From assembly GCA_018340805.1 (NCBI GenBank), contig JACMZG010000008.1, positions 58,616,281 through 58,680,280 of the forward strand: a stretch of DNA of 64,000 nucleotides. The letters are read 5' to 3'. This DNA is from Microvelia longipes. Its lineage: Eukaryota > Arthropoda > Insecta > Hemiptera > Veliidae. Numbering within the stretch: position 1 is the first letter of the stretch; every line of letters starts with the position of its first letter. The notes beneath the pieces were generated by a model. That model searched no databases. It worked only from the letters and a program-made list of their open reading frames with translations, and was not told the DNA's origin. This document shows positions 42,973-55,640 of the stretch, one piece after another. A program made the translations under genes and the position numbers.

Positions 42973-43850
42973 TTATTCTATTAAGGTTGAAAAAGTATTT
43001 ATAAAGCCAAGCCATTGTTGGTTTATCTCCTTATCACTACACACTATGTTAGACACTATGTCATGATTGATAAGTTCTTTTTTAATATTTCTCTGTCCTT
43101 CTTCCGAAACGGGTCTATGTATAATTTCCTTTTTCTGTTGACTGTTTCTCATTTCCAACCTTAAGACTTGCGCATTGTGATCAGAAAAGGATGTTTTAAC
43201 TACGTAGCTATTATATTTTGCATCAAAGTTTATACATATATTGTCTATAATTCTATTGTTTCTTGTATATTCTTTAATGGTATACTTCATGTTATGCAGA
43301 CTAAGAAATCTCTCAAAATCCTTAACTTTTTTCCTTCTGAGCCTCTGATTACTTCCGATTTTTTTCCTTAAATTCTCCGATTATTATCTTATCATATCCT
43401 TTCTTAGCTAAACATTTCAAGCAATTCTCTAGATTTTCTAATGCCAAACTTAAGTCAGATCCAGGCGTCCTATAGAATCCCAATATCACAGTCTTTAGTT
43501 CTCTAAGCCATATTTCATTAACCTCACAATGTTCTTCTTTACAGAACTTTTTAACACACGCTAAGTGTTCAAATGCTATATTTTCATTTAAGTAAATACC
43601 GACACCACCGTGTGACAACTGTTCAGCAGGACGAGGATGCAAGTTTAAAATTTTCCAAGTACCACAAGCTTGTTTCATGGGTTTTCAACCAGTGCTCTGA
43701 TAGTATAACAACATGTATGTTATGGTCTAGATTTGTCAGTAGCCCAGCACACTTAATTCAAGTGATTTGTCTCTTGCAGATTGTATGTTGAGGTGTAGAA
43801 TGTTTATGCAGCATTCTTTTTGAACGCTGCACGTCTTTTCCATAAAAAAG
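42973..43850 (-). pseudogene. LINE apurinic-like endonuclease, broken
   Basis: The N-terminal signature HLNIQSARDK (about 43775) is followed by stops. Next come HGGVGIYL and a W-x-R-E-L...LGFYRTPGSD stretch (43678-43349), then the C-terminal SFSDHNAQVL (43290-42973), the S-D-H box of exonuclease-endonuclease-phosphatase folds. This enzyme nicks target DNA to prime insertion. At least two frame breaks and several stops; not functional. Confidence 0.8.
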
Positions 43851-43939
43851 GTCTAATCATAATGTTTACAGGCCAGAATTCAGGTTTCATAACTTTCTCG
43901 AACAAGTCACATTCAATGCCAAATTTCAACGTTTGGTTA

Positions 43940-44125
43940 CCATGAACAGGTCTTCACCACATAGGATTCGCTAATAAATAATTATACCCTCTCTTATATC
44001 TCATCCTCTCTACTCCAGACTCGCTTCGCTCGCCCTCCAAAACCTAATTACATTCGTTTTACTCCCAGCGTTCATCCATCCAGGTACTAAACTCGCTAGA
44101 TGCTGTTAAACTTTTATGATATAAC
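43940..44125 (-). mobile_element. 5S rRNA-derived SINE copy
   Basis: Head at 44111-44062 on the minus strand (GTTTAACAGCATCTAGCGAG, CCTGGATGGATGAACGCTGG). The body to about 43940 contains GGCGAGCGAAGCGAGTC. Confidence 0.8.
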
Positions 44126-46016
44126 AAAAACCAAAAATATACTTGATGTATTAATTTTTACCAAACTTAGTATATGATTATTTATTAAATAAAGGGGTAT
44201 TTTTGTATCAAATTTTAAAAAAATTAATTTTTTCTAATCGTAATATTTATTTTAAAACGTATACATTTGATCGAATTTCCAAAGAAAATGGAGTTATGAG
44301 TTTGGGGTCATGGAGGGAGGAAGTAGATTTTTATATTGGTACGTATGTACAAGATTTTGTTCGCTTCTTTGGGACACGGTAACTTTTAAACGATTTCTCG
44401 GATCAAAATGAAACTTGCTGCAACAATAGATCTTGTTAATGTCCCGAAACCTATTGTTTGTGAAATATGTGTCATGTCATTAACCCAACAATAATGACAG
44501 CAGCATTTTTTTTTTTAAAAAAAATCACAAAACAATTTCTGATTGGGCCAAAATTGTATACACTCATGTACCACTGTGTTTAGTTAACAAATACATGAAG
44601 TGAACTCTTATTATGATCTTTAGTTCCGCGGCTTTTTCGGTTGACGTATATAACATACTGAAAACAAACCATGTATTTTGAATACTTTGTTTATATTGTG
44701 GCAGTATGCTATGCCACTTATATAATAATATAAGTTGTAGATAATAATTGTTATTAATAATTAATTATTAATAATATAATGTTATATATTATAATATAAC
44801 AAACTAAATCAGGTCATGTGGCCACTTTAAGTAGCCAAGGGAGGCGATAAGGCCAAGAAGCGGCCCCCAGTGCCGGTAGGGCCGCTTCAGTATAAATGAG
44901 AAAAACAAAAAGTATAATTTTAGAAAATGTGTGAAAGAAAATAATCAAAAATATATTAAAGCTTGCAAAATAATCAAGTTGGTAAAACCTTAAATTGACT
45001 TTAATCCAAATTAGGTATAATAATTAAAGCTCTGGCTAATTGAGGTCTAGGCTTTATTAAGATTACTAATTGGCATAAATTCTTTGTAATAGAAGACTTT
45101 TAAATTAAAATCTGGTGGTGATATTAATTTTTATTTTTTGTAGATTTTACTTATCAATACAAGAGCTAAGTTTTTGAAGCAACCATAAGTCCGGACGTAA
45201 TTATTTTTTTAATTCTTCAAAAGTTTAAGTTTAAAAAAACACTGTCTTAATGTGACCACAAGTTTATCTTCCTTGGCTAAGAAATTAATTAAATTTTCTA
45301 GACAAATGTCAAGAATTTCGGAAAACTTACTTTTTTAACGAGTTAAATAAATTAAAAGAGAAGTTTTGAATGAAATAAATTATTTAGGGTTGTCTATAAG
45401 GAAGGCATGGAAAGAGAAAAGAGAGTTTTTTTTCACAGAACCTTGCGATGGAAAGCATTGCGTCTTAAATCAGAAGTCAGTAAGAAGTCTGTATATCTTG
45501 TAAAACTTTTAACTTTACAAGATCTTAAGCCACCTCTAAAACTCTTTGGGCAAGAGAGATCTATAGGAGCCCTTGTAAACAAACTTAGGAGTTAAGAACA
45601 CTCAGCACTTAACCGATCCCCGGGGAGAAACTTAAACTGACTTTGGATTCAACTTAGTGAGGTGCTTAAGTTCTAGACCGTATCCGATTACAACTCTAAA
45701 CTCTTACAAGTGTAACTTGTTTTATACTAAGGATAAAACTAAATAAAGCAGATTGAAATAGTAACTAGAAGTTTACATTTTAATAATTATTTATAGTTAT
45801 TGATTTAATTTAATATCAGCGTCTAGAATATCAGAGAGGGCGAGTACAGACTACATAAAGTTGGAAACTTATTTGTTTAGAAGATTTTATGATTATATTA
45901 AAAGTAAACAATACTTTTTACTATGCTTTCAATTTACCATACTGAGAATGATATAATAAAAGTCACAGAAATGTTTTTATATAAATCAAATTAACATTAG
46001 TATAATTCATTTTTTG
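44126..46016. other. AT-rich sequence, nothing recognised except small hairpin
   Basis: GAAGCGGCCC (44857-44866) and GGGCCGCTTC (44879-44888) form a perfect GC-rich hairpin, unusual for the local composition. A 62-codon frame at 45407-45595 has no recognisable motif and is not called. Confidence 0.5.
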
Positions 46017-46047
46017 CCTTAACTTTGTAGCGAAACCAAAGTTAAGG
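46017..46047. repeat. Perfect 11-bp-arm hairpin
   Basis: CCTTAACTTTG (46017-46027) and CAAAGTTAAGG (46037-46047). Confidence 0.85.
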
Positions 46048-46069
46048 TAACTTTGATATAATCCACTAA

Positions 46070-46722
46070 AACATTTGTACTGCTTTAAACCAAATTTATT
46101 TTGAAAATATATACCTTAAATGATGATGAACAGTCTGCCCATCAAAAATAAACATTTTTTGTATAATTACGCACGCTCAAAGTTTTAGAAAACCGCACAA
46201 GTTTTAATGACATTTTCTGTTGGACAAGTGCAAAATTTAGAAACAACATATTAAAAGCTGATAAAATGTTCAATAATTTAACTGTTTATTCATCAAAATA
46301 AGATAAATACAGCTTAAGAAAAGGAAGTTTTAAAATAACTTAAAAATGCACAAAACAAAAAAAGTTTTGAAAGCAATTCCGTGACTTTGCAAAAAAGATT
46401 ATTTTACGTGGTTTTGCCAAAGCATTAAATTTGTTTATATGCATTAAATTTGTTTTGATAAATAAACGCTGGATTTATTGAAAATTTGATCTGCTTTAAA
46501 AAAAGTTCCCTTCAAGTTTTTTGCAGGACCAACAAGAAACCTGAAAATGTAGAATTTTCTAAAAATTCGAGCGTGCGCAATAATATGAAAGCCTCCACTT
46601 TGGATAGGCAAACCATATTTTTCCTTGATAATTTAAGGTAGATATATGTATTTAAAACAAAATGTTTCAAGCAGTACAAAGTAAATCAAATTTTTCAGGT
46701 CTGGCACCTGGATTATTATTCT
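46070..46722. mobile_element. Diverged copy of MITE family D
   Basis: GTACTGCTTTAAACCAAATTT and CAGTCTGCCCATC at the left, GATAGGCAAACCATATTTTTCC, CAAGCAGTACAAAGTAA and CAGGTCTGGCACCTGGATTA at the right, match 29449-30077 end to end. The outermost terminal bases are poorly preserved. Confidence 0.65.
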
Positions 46723-46900
46723 GAGGTCGAGTAAAGCGACACCGAAGTAAAACCACTATCAGCTTTGGGTATACATTATACATGACATTCTGATTACATC
46801 GCTAGACCGAATTCAACCCCCCCCCCCCTCTTCATGAGGTTAAGTGATGCGAGACTGAACTCCCAACATGAAGGTACCCTGTACTCAATTTTCTTGCAAT
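46715..46900 (+). repeat. 5S-SINE tail fragment with C11 run
   Basis: GAGGTCGAGTAAAGCGACACC and AAGGTACCCTGTACTCAATTTT match the SINE tail. A run of C near 46818 interrupts it. No 5S head. Confidence 0.5.
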
Positions 46901-47239
46901 AAATAATAGCACTATTAAACGATAACACGACTTTTCAGTTTAAGTATAACTTTTCAGTACTTGATTATTGTATAAGTCAAATAATAATGTTAAAGGATAA
47001 ACGAAGAGTAGGATGCATTCTAGCGGCCAACACCAAAACCTTCAGTCCTGCTATTGATCAGGATTCCCGACTGGTGGCAAGTATGGGAACTACATTTTTT
47101 ATTTAGAATTTTAAAATTATTTAATTATATATTAATAAATCTTACAAACGAATTAAAGCATAGAATTATAATATCTATGCTTATATATAATAATATTATA
47201 TTATAGAATATATAGTCTATATTTAATAAATAATATATA

Positions 47240-47345
47240 CGAGTTATCACTAGACAGGCACACTATGTTTTTCCTTCAATTTTTCCACTAGATATTTATT
47301 TTAAAGCAGTACAAAAATGGGTCACGTTTATTCAGGTCCATTATG
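47240..47345. repeat. MITE family D end fragment
   Basis: GACAGGCACACTATGTTTTTCC, AAAGCAGTACAAAAATGGGTCAC and TTCAGGTCC match the right end of family D. Confidence 0.55.
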
Positions 47346-47542
47346 TTTTGGGTGTTAGATGTCTTACGTGGTATTTGCTATCAAATGTTTAAAAACTATC
47401 TTGAAAACATTCAAGAAAAAACTAAAGGATTTTAAAAAACAAAAGAGACATAACCTGTGAAACTTGAACAGGTAAACTTTGAAACTAAAATAATATTTAA
47501 AACTAAACTTGAAAACTTGAACAAAAATATTTTACTTTATAG

Positions 47543-47582
47543 TGCTCATAGTTATTGTTTATCTAAACAATAACTATGAGCA
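47543..47582. repeat. Perfect 19-bp-arm hairpin with 2-base loop
   Basis: Positions 47543-47561 and 47564-47582 are exact reverse complements (TGCTCATAGTTATTGTTTA). The loop is only TC. Confidence 0.9.
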
Positions 47583-47889
47583 ATTTATATAATTTAGTTC
47601 AGTGGATTTAATGACAATCAACATTTACTAAGGCAACAGGTGGTATGCCACAGGTTAAACATTGTTTCATGTTAATTATAAATCACGACAAAACAAAATA
47701 AATGAATTTTAAATATGATAGAAACAACAAATGTCAAGTTGGCTGTCGTTTTTAATATTTTTGGGACTCTCAACAAAAAAAAAACTAGTCCGGATTTTAG
47801 CCAAGTAGTCAAATTACTCAAACCCAGAGGCCCATGTTTAATTCTTGAAACATTCTTATCGAAATATTTTTACTTCATAAGTGTATAAC

Positions 47890-48080
47890 TAACTACAAAA
47901 TAATTCTGGCGCAGTGATCCGCAAGCCACACGAATTTCCTGTGGAATGCTTGCTTTCTTTCACTTTAATTCTATACTTGCTTAGGTTTATGCTACGTAAT
48001 GGGAACAGTAGCACTTTCACTAGTCTGTCAATTTGCATGAATCTTTCAAAGGAAATGCGCTAAAACATTTTTTAAATCAG
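47890..48080. repeat. Family F foldback fragment
   Basis: AATTCTGGCGCAGTGATCCGC, CACACGAATTTCC and TTTCAAAGGAAATGCGCTAA match the outer and inner parts of the 22-kb palindrome. Confidence 0.6.
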
Positions 48081-48234
48081 CATAAACTAAGTTTTGAATG
48101 ACTGTCTAAAATATAATCCAATATTGATTATAAAAAGCCGAGTATAGTTTTTTACAACCTAAGCAAGGAAAAGCGCATTGTTTTTGTATGCGAATTAACA
48201 AGCAAGTAAAAGTGCTACTGTTCCAAAATTTTAC

Positions 48235-48485
48235 TGTCCAGTTTTACTGGATTATAAACGTTAAGCAGCATCAAGCGTGGTCAGTGCCGCGATGGATGAC
48301 CGCTGGGAATGAAACGTATGTATTCACTATTTGAGGACAAGGAAAAAGAGTCTGAAGACATGTGTTGCAGTATAAATTTAACGATTTGTATTTTCTGAGG
48401 ACGAGCGAAGCAAACCCGAAGTAGAGAGAATGAGCCTAGCGAATCCGATGTAATGAGGAAAAGTTTCGAAGTACCCCTGACGTTA
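48235..48485 (+). mobile_element. 5S rRNA-derived SINE copy (best 5S match)
   Basis: The head at 48260-48310 reads GTTAAGCAGCATCAAGCGTG, GTCAGTGCCGCGATGGATGA and CCGCTGGGAAT, the clearest 5S rRNA resemblance in the window (5S: GTTAAGC...GATGGGTGACCGCCTGGGAA). The tail has GAGGACGAGCGAAGCAA, GCGAATCCGATGTAATGAGG and AAAAGTTTCGA. Confidence 0.85.
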
Positions 48486-48894
48486 TTGGCGAAAATAATT
48501 ATTATTGAATTTTTATAATTTTTGTGTTATTTATACATTAAATTATACCTACTTAAATTATAAACTAAATTATATTATAATTATAGTAACTTATAGACTT
48601 CAAATGAAGACTACTAGTATATTTTATTAAATCTTTTAATGATTTGTTTTTGCGGTAAAACGTTACTTTTAGAAAGACTTTTGGAAATACTTCAATTATC
48701 GCACCAATAAATTTATATTTTCACCACTTTTAAACCATACGTTTAGTAGCCAACAAAAGTCTATATCTTCAAAATAACGGCCGGTTTTAAACTAAATTTA
48801 ATTAATCAATTTGTACTTAAAGAGGTAACAAATGAGGGATTTTCCTTAAATTTTAACTGTATTTTGTTTTAAATAAAAGAAAAAGAACGAAATA

Positions 48895-49110
48895 AAAGAA
48901 AGTCTTTTACAAAAATGTATTTCTTAATAGCCAAGCGCTTTCAACCTAACAAGAGGTCATCATTGGTCATTGGTCATTAGTGCTAGCCATTGGATAAAGA
49001 AGACGGTGATAGATGAGTCTTACACATCGGATATCAAAAATAGACTATGAGTCTATGTAGTCGTTTTTTTATTAAGAAATACATATTAGTGGAGAGACTT
49101 CTTTTTTTTT
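48895..49110. repeat. Family A foldback relic
   Basis: AAGCGCTTTCAACCTAACAAG and AGGTCATCATTGGTC match the hammerhead-like core on the minus strand. TATTTCTTAATA (48918) and TATTAAGAAATA (49069), followed by GTGGAGAGACTT, are inverted ends. Confidence 0.65.
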
Positions 49111-49902
49111 ATTAAGATGAACTCCAATAACGCTCACCTTACTTTTTTTTTATAAGTCAGAAAATAGTTAACGCGGTCTAAATTTCTGATTACTGCATTT
49201 TTTTAAAACCATTTGTATTTATAAATAATATTAATAATAATTGTTCACAATAATAAACCAATATAAATTCCTTCCACTACACGAGATACATTACATATTT
49301 GTATTTTGAAAGTATCGACTTAATTTCAAAATTAAATCGTCTAAAAGGATTTATCTGACAATTTGATGAAGGATTTACGTGTAAATAAATAAGTAGACAG
49401 CAAACTGGAAGATTGAATAAGTTTTAAACTAATCTTCTTCTACGAAATAATCAAATTAATCAATTGGTAAATAATACAAACTAGGGTTCCGATGAAAAAG
49501 AAAACAGTATTATTTAAAAAAATGTTGATTACAAATAAGATTTATGTAATGATAAAAAAGGAGTTTTTCTAAATAATGTTAGCAGAAAAAGATATTTTTA
49601 AAATATACAAAATCTAATACTTAATGCTCAGAATAATTCAAAAACAAGAAAATAAATAAAAATATCTTGGATTCATTTTGCTGCAAATAAATATATTTTA
49701 ATTTAAGTAGTCATATTACTGACAAAATGATCAAAGCTAAAATAAAACTTTATTAAATATATTTATTTTTGCCTTCACACATACATTTATATAAGTTTTT
49801 GGAGAACTGAAAATGGAATTGGCGGCATGGCGGAAGAACTTCAGGGCATTGCAAAACTATGTTTCAGAGGTCTATATAGGGTTTGGTAAAACTATTTAAT
49901 AT
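49111..49902. other. AT-rich sequence, nothing recognised
   Basis: No gene or repeat could be supported. Confidence 0.5.
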
Positions 49903-50040
<138 letters not shown>

Positions 50041-50128
50041 GTATATGAGGGGCATAACATTATCTTATATACATATAAGATAAAAGAGATAAAAGGGGGT
50101 CTAAAATAATGGACATTATTTTATTATA

Positions 50129-50200
50129 AGAATGGGAATCTAGATTGGATTGATCTAGATTGGATTGAATCTAGATTAGATTGGATCTAGGTTGGGTTAA
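50129..50200. repeat. Short tandem of TCTAGATTGGAT unit
   Basis: About four copies of a 16-18-bp unit based on ATCTAGATTGGATTGA. Confidence 0.75.
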
Positions 50201-51849
50201 AGTAGAGGCATGTTTAGTATAGAACATAAGGTGAAGGTTTGGTGGTTTACTGAAAGTTACTGTTGGGAAGTTTGAAAAGGAGGTTAGAAGTAGAAAGGTT
50301 AGATGAAAAGTGTGGTGAAACCGTCTGATAGTAATTTATTAACAACATGCAGGCCTGGATAATTTGGGAAAGGATTAAAAGAAGGAGGCAGTAGCCGGTC
50401 AGTGTGGTTTAGGTTCCAAACAGGCTTTGATTTGCATAATTATGATGTTAAAGAAGCCATTGGACACATACTATATATCCATAAGAAGCGACTTACGTGT
50501 TTAGAAAAAAACGCTTCGGCCTAACGTCTACTTCCTAGAACGGTACATGTAAGAATATCCAATCCTCGGATTAATCCTAAAAGGATCAACTAGGATTAAA
50601 AGCGTTCTGTACGCCACTATTAGGCCCTCCCAACATTCGTGCTTATATTAATCAGTTAGATTGGAGGATGCAAAGAAATGTTTATCATTAGAGAGGCTGT
50701 TTATTACAACCCTGATGAACTCTAAACCGTATTAAATCTTCCGACGATCCTACAAAGTTATACAGTACTAAGGTTACTTAATTATTAGTATAAATTAAAC
50801 TGCACCTTAATTGAAAATTAAGAACTAAGTTTCAAATTACCTATTTCCAATCTTCTTCAATAAAAATAGAAATTAGAAGGAAGAATCCCAGGAGATATTA
50901 AAAAGATTGAGTTACAGTATAAAATCGACCGAGTTAAGCTTTGACACAATCTAAGACAATAATACGTATGAGTCAATCCAGAAATATATATTTTTTACCT
51001 TTAAAACATAAAGTACCTTTTATTAATACCTTTATTAAAGATTTTGTTTTGGTTTTTTGGGATCTGTATAGAAATTTCCTTACTCATATGTATTCCCTAA
51101 AATTTAATTAAATTATCAAGAAATAATATAAATACTTTAATTAATTTAATTTATAATTTTTTAAACATAACATCGATGAAAAGTCCCTTAACTTCGAGAA
51201 AATGAAAGTAAGATGGTAAAGAGTGGCTTGGAGGAATATAAGGTATAGATAGGGTCAAGAGAACAAGAATTCTCTAAATTTTAACAGAGTTTCAAACAAA
51301 TGAATAGAGGAGAAGTAAGCTAAACAAGACTATAAATTTTAACCTTAGTGACAGCTACATTTAGTAACTTTTCATCATTTTATGTATGCTTTTCAGTCAT
51401 TGTGTGTAAGGCTAATATAATTTACATACGACCTAGCAATCTCAATCAAAAAGTTATACTCGGTTAATGTCATTAATTAGTATAGAAATAGTAGTCTATA
51501 ATATATTAAAAGTTAGAGTGCTAACAAATTCTGACTAAATGTAGGCAACTAAATGTTGCTTGAAATCGATAGAATACTGTGTAAAACTTTTAATAATTAA
51601 GGAGGGCAAATACGGTTAACAAATAGAAGGTTTGTTCGGCACATGAGTTGGAGTACACTACTCTACTCTGCACTATTCTTCTTCACACTCAAATTATTCA
51701 TTCTGAAGTAATCTAAGGTAAACTAGAGTAAACTTAGGATTAGATGCGTGCGCGAACGTAAAAAGGTAAAACATGTCCTTTCAAGCAAAACGAAATAAAT
51801 AATTATAATTTACAATATATTTACATTTATTTTTTTAATTGAGTTGCTT
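50201..51849. other. AT-rich sequence, nothing recognised
   Basis: No gene or clear repeat could be supported. Confidence 0.5.
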
Positions 51850-52900
51850 TGTTAGAAAATGTGGTTAATTTGCGGGATCTAAATGTTTTTAGGCAGACCC
51901 GTTCAAATTTCAGTGAAAAATTAAGTTTTTTGTGCCTTGCTTTTCGATGAAATTATTACTAAGAATTAAAGTAAATAGTTATTTCATTATTGATCTGCAC
52001 AATCTTTTGAAAAAAATTAATGGTCCAATAGCTAGTTTTAAACAAGCTTGTCTGACTGAGTGGAGGGAGAGGCCCTCTAGGGGTCTGTCTCTCAGGGGTC
52101 TGAGAGTTCCTGGTCAGCCCTTAACCAGGACAGATCTGTGTTTGTTCGCCTTGAACTTTTTCATGTTACTGGCTAAGGCCGGATTTTCGGAACCGTTTCG
52201 TTTTTGAACGCGTACCGTCTCCGAAACGTTGACAAGTTCGTCGGTCACATCGAAAGTCACGGTTACCGGTAATGAAGGTGGCTAGTGACTGTGAACTCTG
52301 GATCGCGTGTTAGGATCCAGGATAGAGTCCAATTTTAAGCTTTTTGGTAAATCACAACCTGAACCTCACTTAATATTCCGTTATTTATCTAATTTTGGAC
52401 ACTTGGAATCTCACTTAACTGATCCAGGACAGCAAGATTGGGTCCCCAATTATATTATATTATTTAATATAAATCACTATCATCGTTATCATTCAGCACA
52501 AATAATTTACATAAATATTTTTAACCCTTTCTTTTTACGTTTTTTAATAAGTTAACTGTTTAATTTCCTTGTAATGGACATAGTAATAATTTTTAAGAGT
52601 AATGGATTTAAATTGTAAATATTTTAATTAAGTATAAGTTCTTTGTTTAAACCTTAATTATTTTATTTCTTATGCACTTCTATAGTTTTAAGGGCTACAG
52701 TAGTTTTAAGTTGTGAACTTAAAACTTAGCTTTAGCTTTTCCCTATCCTAGGTTCTTCTTTGTTCAACCTTAACAGAACAAAGTGGCGCTCAACATTGTT
52801 TATTTATAGACCTTGATTGTGGCAAATTAAAATTCAATGTCCCGAACCACCCTCGCCAACAGCTCCCCGGGCTAAAATACTTGTTACAGAGCATATATAT
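51850..52900 (+). mobile_element. LTR and primer-binding site of a third gypsy-type element
   Basis: A candidate LTR runs from TGTTA (51850) to TAACA (52775). Eight bases later TGGCGCTCAACATTG (52784-52798) matches the TGGCGCCCAACGTGG seen after the Element 2 LTR. About 60 bp further on, CCCCGGGCTAAAATACT is followed by TGTTACAG (about 52884), which could be a polypurine-type tract and the first bases of a 3' LTR. If so, nearly all the coding region has been deleted. Two open frames inside the LTR (91 and 82 codons) are not genes. Confidence 0.5.
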
Positions 52901-53144
52901 TTTATTCAATAAAAATTGAATTATTGCTAACAATGAAATAGAAGTTGACACATTAGCTACTCTGAAATGACTAAATACGGGCTTATAATTGACTTAAACT
53001 TTTTGTCGGGTTATAAGAGTTTTAGAACTTTGTTCTGTGTGTTGCCTGAAAAAAGTTATACTAATGAGCAAAACTAGACTTAACAATTGATTTTTGTACC
53101 AAATTTATTCACTTATATAAAACCATACACACACTCACACATAT

Positions 53145-53164
53145 GATAATATATATATATATAT

Positions 53165-53197
<33 letters not shown>

Positions 53198-53448
53198 ATA
53201 CATATATATATAATAATAACTTACAGATGGTGAAACAGTGAGGTTTAATGGGTTTGAAAATTTTTCGTATGTCTTAGTCACTCGGGACTTCCCTGCCTAT
53301 TCTGACTGACGAAGACATACGTTGAAAATTTTTCAAACCCATCAAAACCTCACTGTTTCACCCCCTGTAAGTATTATTATTATAATATATTGTATATTAT
53401 ACTTATAGTATCTTCCTTTTCCTTATAATATATAATATATATTATTAT

Positions 53449-53498
<50 letters not shown>

Positions 53499-53520
53499 TT
53501 GTATAATAAAATGTTATAGC
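53145..53520. repeat. Foldback element between two TA microsatellites
   Basis: Arms 53211-53284 and 53300-53381 are inverted copies (ACTTACAG, GGTGAAACAGTGAGGTTTTGA-like, GGGTTTGAAAA, GTATGTCTT). TA-rich tracts flank both sides (53145-53210 and 53420-53510), consistent with insertion into a microsatellite. Confidence 0.8.
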
Positions 53521-54189
53521 GTATCATAAACGTTATATAATTTAGTAGAGTGTTAGAATGTGAGTCACAGTGACCATATAAATATGCAACCTTTCCTGGA
53601 TATCCTTAAAATACAATATTTACCTTTAATATTTTCTCCTCGGATTAGGTGAAGGTAAAAAAGTACTACAGATCCAAACCGTCATAGATTAAAACTTTTT
53701 TTTTTACTCGCAACATTTATACTTCACCAGTTCAAACAAATATAATTTAAAACTGAATAAATAAAGATAAATATTATACTTTTTTTTGAAAATTACTTTT
53801 TTCCTTTAAAAAATAGATGCGGTGGGGGGAATAACCTCTCAATTTTCTAAAATAAATAAGCTATTTTTTAAGGAAACATTATTAAAGGGAGATTAAAACA
53901 TCCATTATACAGGGTAGAGAGAATAGAGTGGGTAATATTTATAGCGGGCAATGACTTTTTTGTGCTTTAGGACAATAGCTTTTACACTTTTTCCGTTGAT
54001 ATTGTATCATAAAATTCCTTGTATTATCCTAGCTCTGGAGCTGGAGGTTAGCATTTTTTTAAATTATTATTTTTTATATTTAAGAACAATTATTGTTAGA
54101 CCCGAGGGAAAAATTTATACAACAATTTAGAAGGTAGAATCTCTTTTTTTACTAAAGAAAGTGATGCTGAGGATACCTTTTATTTTTAT
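53521..54189. other. AT-rich sequence, nothing recognised
   Basis: No supportable feature. Confidence 0.5.
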
Positions 54190-54380
54190 TACCTCGGAAC
54201 TTTTTCACCACTCTGACTCGCTTGGTTTGCTCCCAGAATATGAAACAAACTTATTCATAATTTAGTATTTCTTCATACCCCCATCGCTTGTCCTCAGACA
54301 GGAAAGGTAAATTTCAATTCCAGCGGCATCCAATCCACTTGTAACCAATCACTTGAAGTTATCTAACAAAAGTAATTCGA
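54190..54380 (-). mobile_element. 5S rRNA-derived SINE copy, diverged
   Basis: The head at about 54360-54317 on the minus strand keeps GGTTACAAGTGGATTGGATG and CCGCTGGAATT. The body has GGACAAGCGATGGGGG and AAACCAAGCGAGTCAGAG. Confidence 0.65.
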
Positions 54381-54709
54381 CCAACACCTCTAGCGAAGTT
54401 TCAACTCTTAGAAGAATAAATACTGGGGGCTACGATGACAACAAACAACATTTTAATCACAGGATGTTTTAAAAACTCCTAATATAGATAATTCAGGTGA
54501 TATTTCGGGTAAGGAATTTTATAGCTAACACAATATTTTTCTATATAATGAAGTATAAAGTAAGGAAAAATAGAACAACGTTGTTCAAAACTATAAAATA
54601 AGAAATGTGTGTTTGGTTCAGTCCAGGGAAACATAAGCATATAGGTAATTAAAACTCAAGACAATGTGTCTTGAGAATAAGCGTAAGAAGAGTTTATTAT
54701 AAATAATGA

Positions 54710-54810
54710 CAAGAAAAGTCTCTCCAAAGAATTAAAATTTTACTAGCAAAACGCTTTCAACCTAGCTAGAGGTCATCATCAAAGCAAAACCATTAAAGAA
54801 ATAAAAATAA
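54710..54810 (-). repeat. Family A core copy
   Basis: Minus-strand reading TGATGATGACCTCTAGCTAG, then GTTGAAAGCGTTTTGC, and later TTTGGAGAGACTTTTC: the same order as the 877-1169 and 28300-28689 copies. Confidence 0.7.
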
Positions 54811-54949
54811 GAAGAATGATTTTATAACTTAGCTTTAGAAATTAGATTGAGACTCGATTCTATTATCTATCGTATCTAGTATAGTAACAGACACACTGAC
54901 TCATAGAGACAGACAAATTTATAAAGACAAAATTATTAAAGTGAAACCC

Positions 54950-55640
54950 CTGTTTCGGGTGTTAAGTGCAAACACACTACTTTTCCAAAAACCAACGGTA
55001 TAAATGAGGGAAATTAAAAAGAGAAGCGCATGCTTATTGAAGATTCAGAGAAAAAGTCTTAAGCGTGAAACTTAAAATATTGGCTTTACCATTTTATAAC
55101 AAAAGGTCTTATTAGGTTAGGTAAACAGACGAAAAAAACTGAAGTCGACATACCTTATTTACTTTAAAGAAAGTCTTTTTTAAAGTATACCAATAAGTAC
55201 AATGCCAGTATTATAATCCCGAAAGAAGAAAGTCCAGAATTGGGTGAATAGTGTGAATAATCACAAAAAAATATTTGTACTTTCCTTTTTCATACCGTAC
55301 GGTATATAGGAAACCGGGAAATCAACTGAATTATCCGGTTATTGGTCAAGCGTTTTAAGACCACCTTAGTGGTTTTTATAAGTTGTCTGTCTGTATGTGT
55401 GTGTGTAACTGTTATTATCGTAGTTCCTAGCGTATTTATGCTAGTGAGTTGAACTTGGTACGAAATTTAATTTTTAGATTAAGTTTTGCTATCCAGAAAA
55501 TATTTTTTATGATGTCATTAACCGGCAATAAATGTTTCGATCAATTTAAAATTCAGTACGTGTACGGTACTCTAAAAAAAAAATTAATAGCGTCGAGGAC
55601 TGTATGCGGCGGAGTATTTAAGTTCCGATTTTTGGATCTT
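54950..55640. repeat. Two family C copies in opposite orientations
   Basis: 54955-55015 is a minus-strand 5' end (CCCTCATTTATACCGTTGG). 55278-55640 is a plus-strand copy with CATACCGTACGGTATATAGG, AACCGGGAAATCAAC, AATTATCCGG and TTGTCTGTCTGTATGTGTGTG. The open frame at 55449-55643 is not conserved between copies. Confidence 0.65.

Larger units (their letters stand above)
40641..43850 (-). mobile_element. Decayed Jockey/CR1-like LINE
   Basis: Minus-strand order, 5' to 3': endonuclease remnants (43850-42973), a linker (about 42970-42420), reverse transcriptase (42209-40871), and a short 3' UTR ending in an (ATCTA)n tail (40660-40641), typical of these non-LTR elements. AT-rich insertions without homology interrupt it at about 42210-42420 and 42715-42840. 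Many stops and frame breaks show it is dead. No ORF1 is recognised upstream. Confidence 0.85.

Noticed and set aside
45407..45595. 62-codon frame MEREKRVFFH...
   Set aside because: No motif, no splice context and no paralogue in the window; length is expected by chance.
51932..52207. 91-codon frame
   Set aside because: Lies inside a probable LTR and has no recognisable domain.
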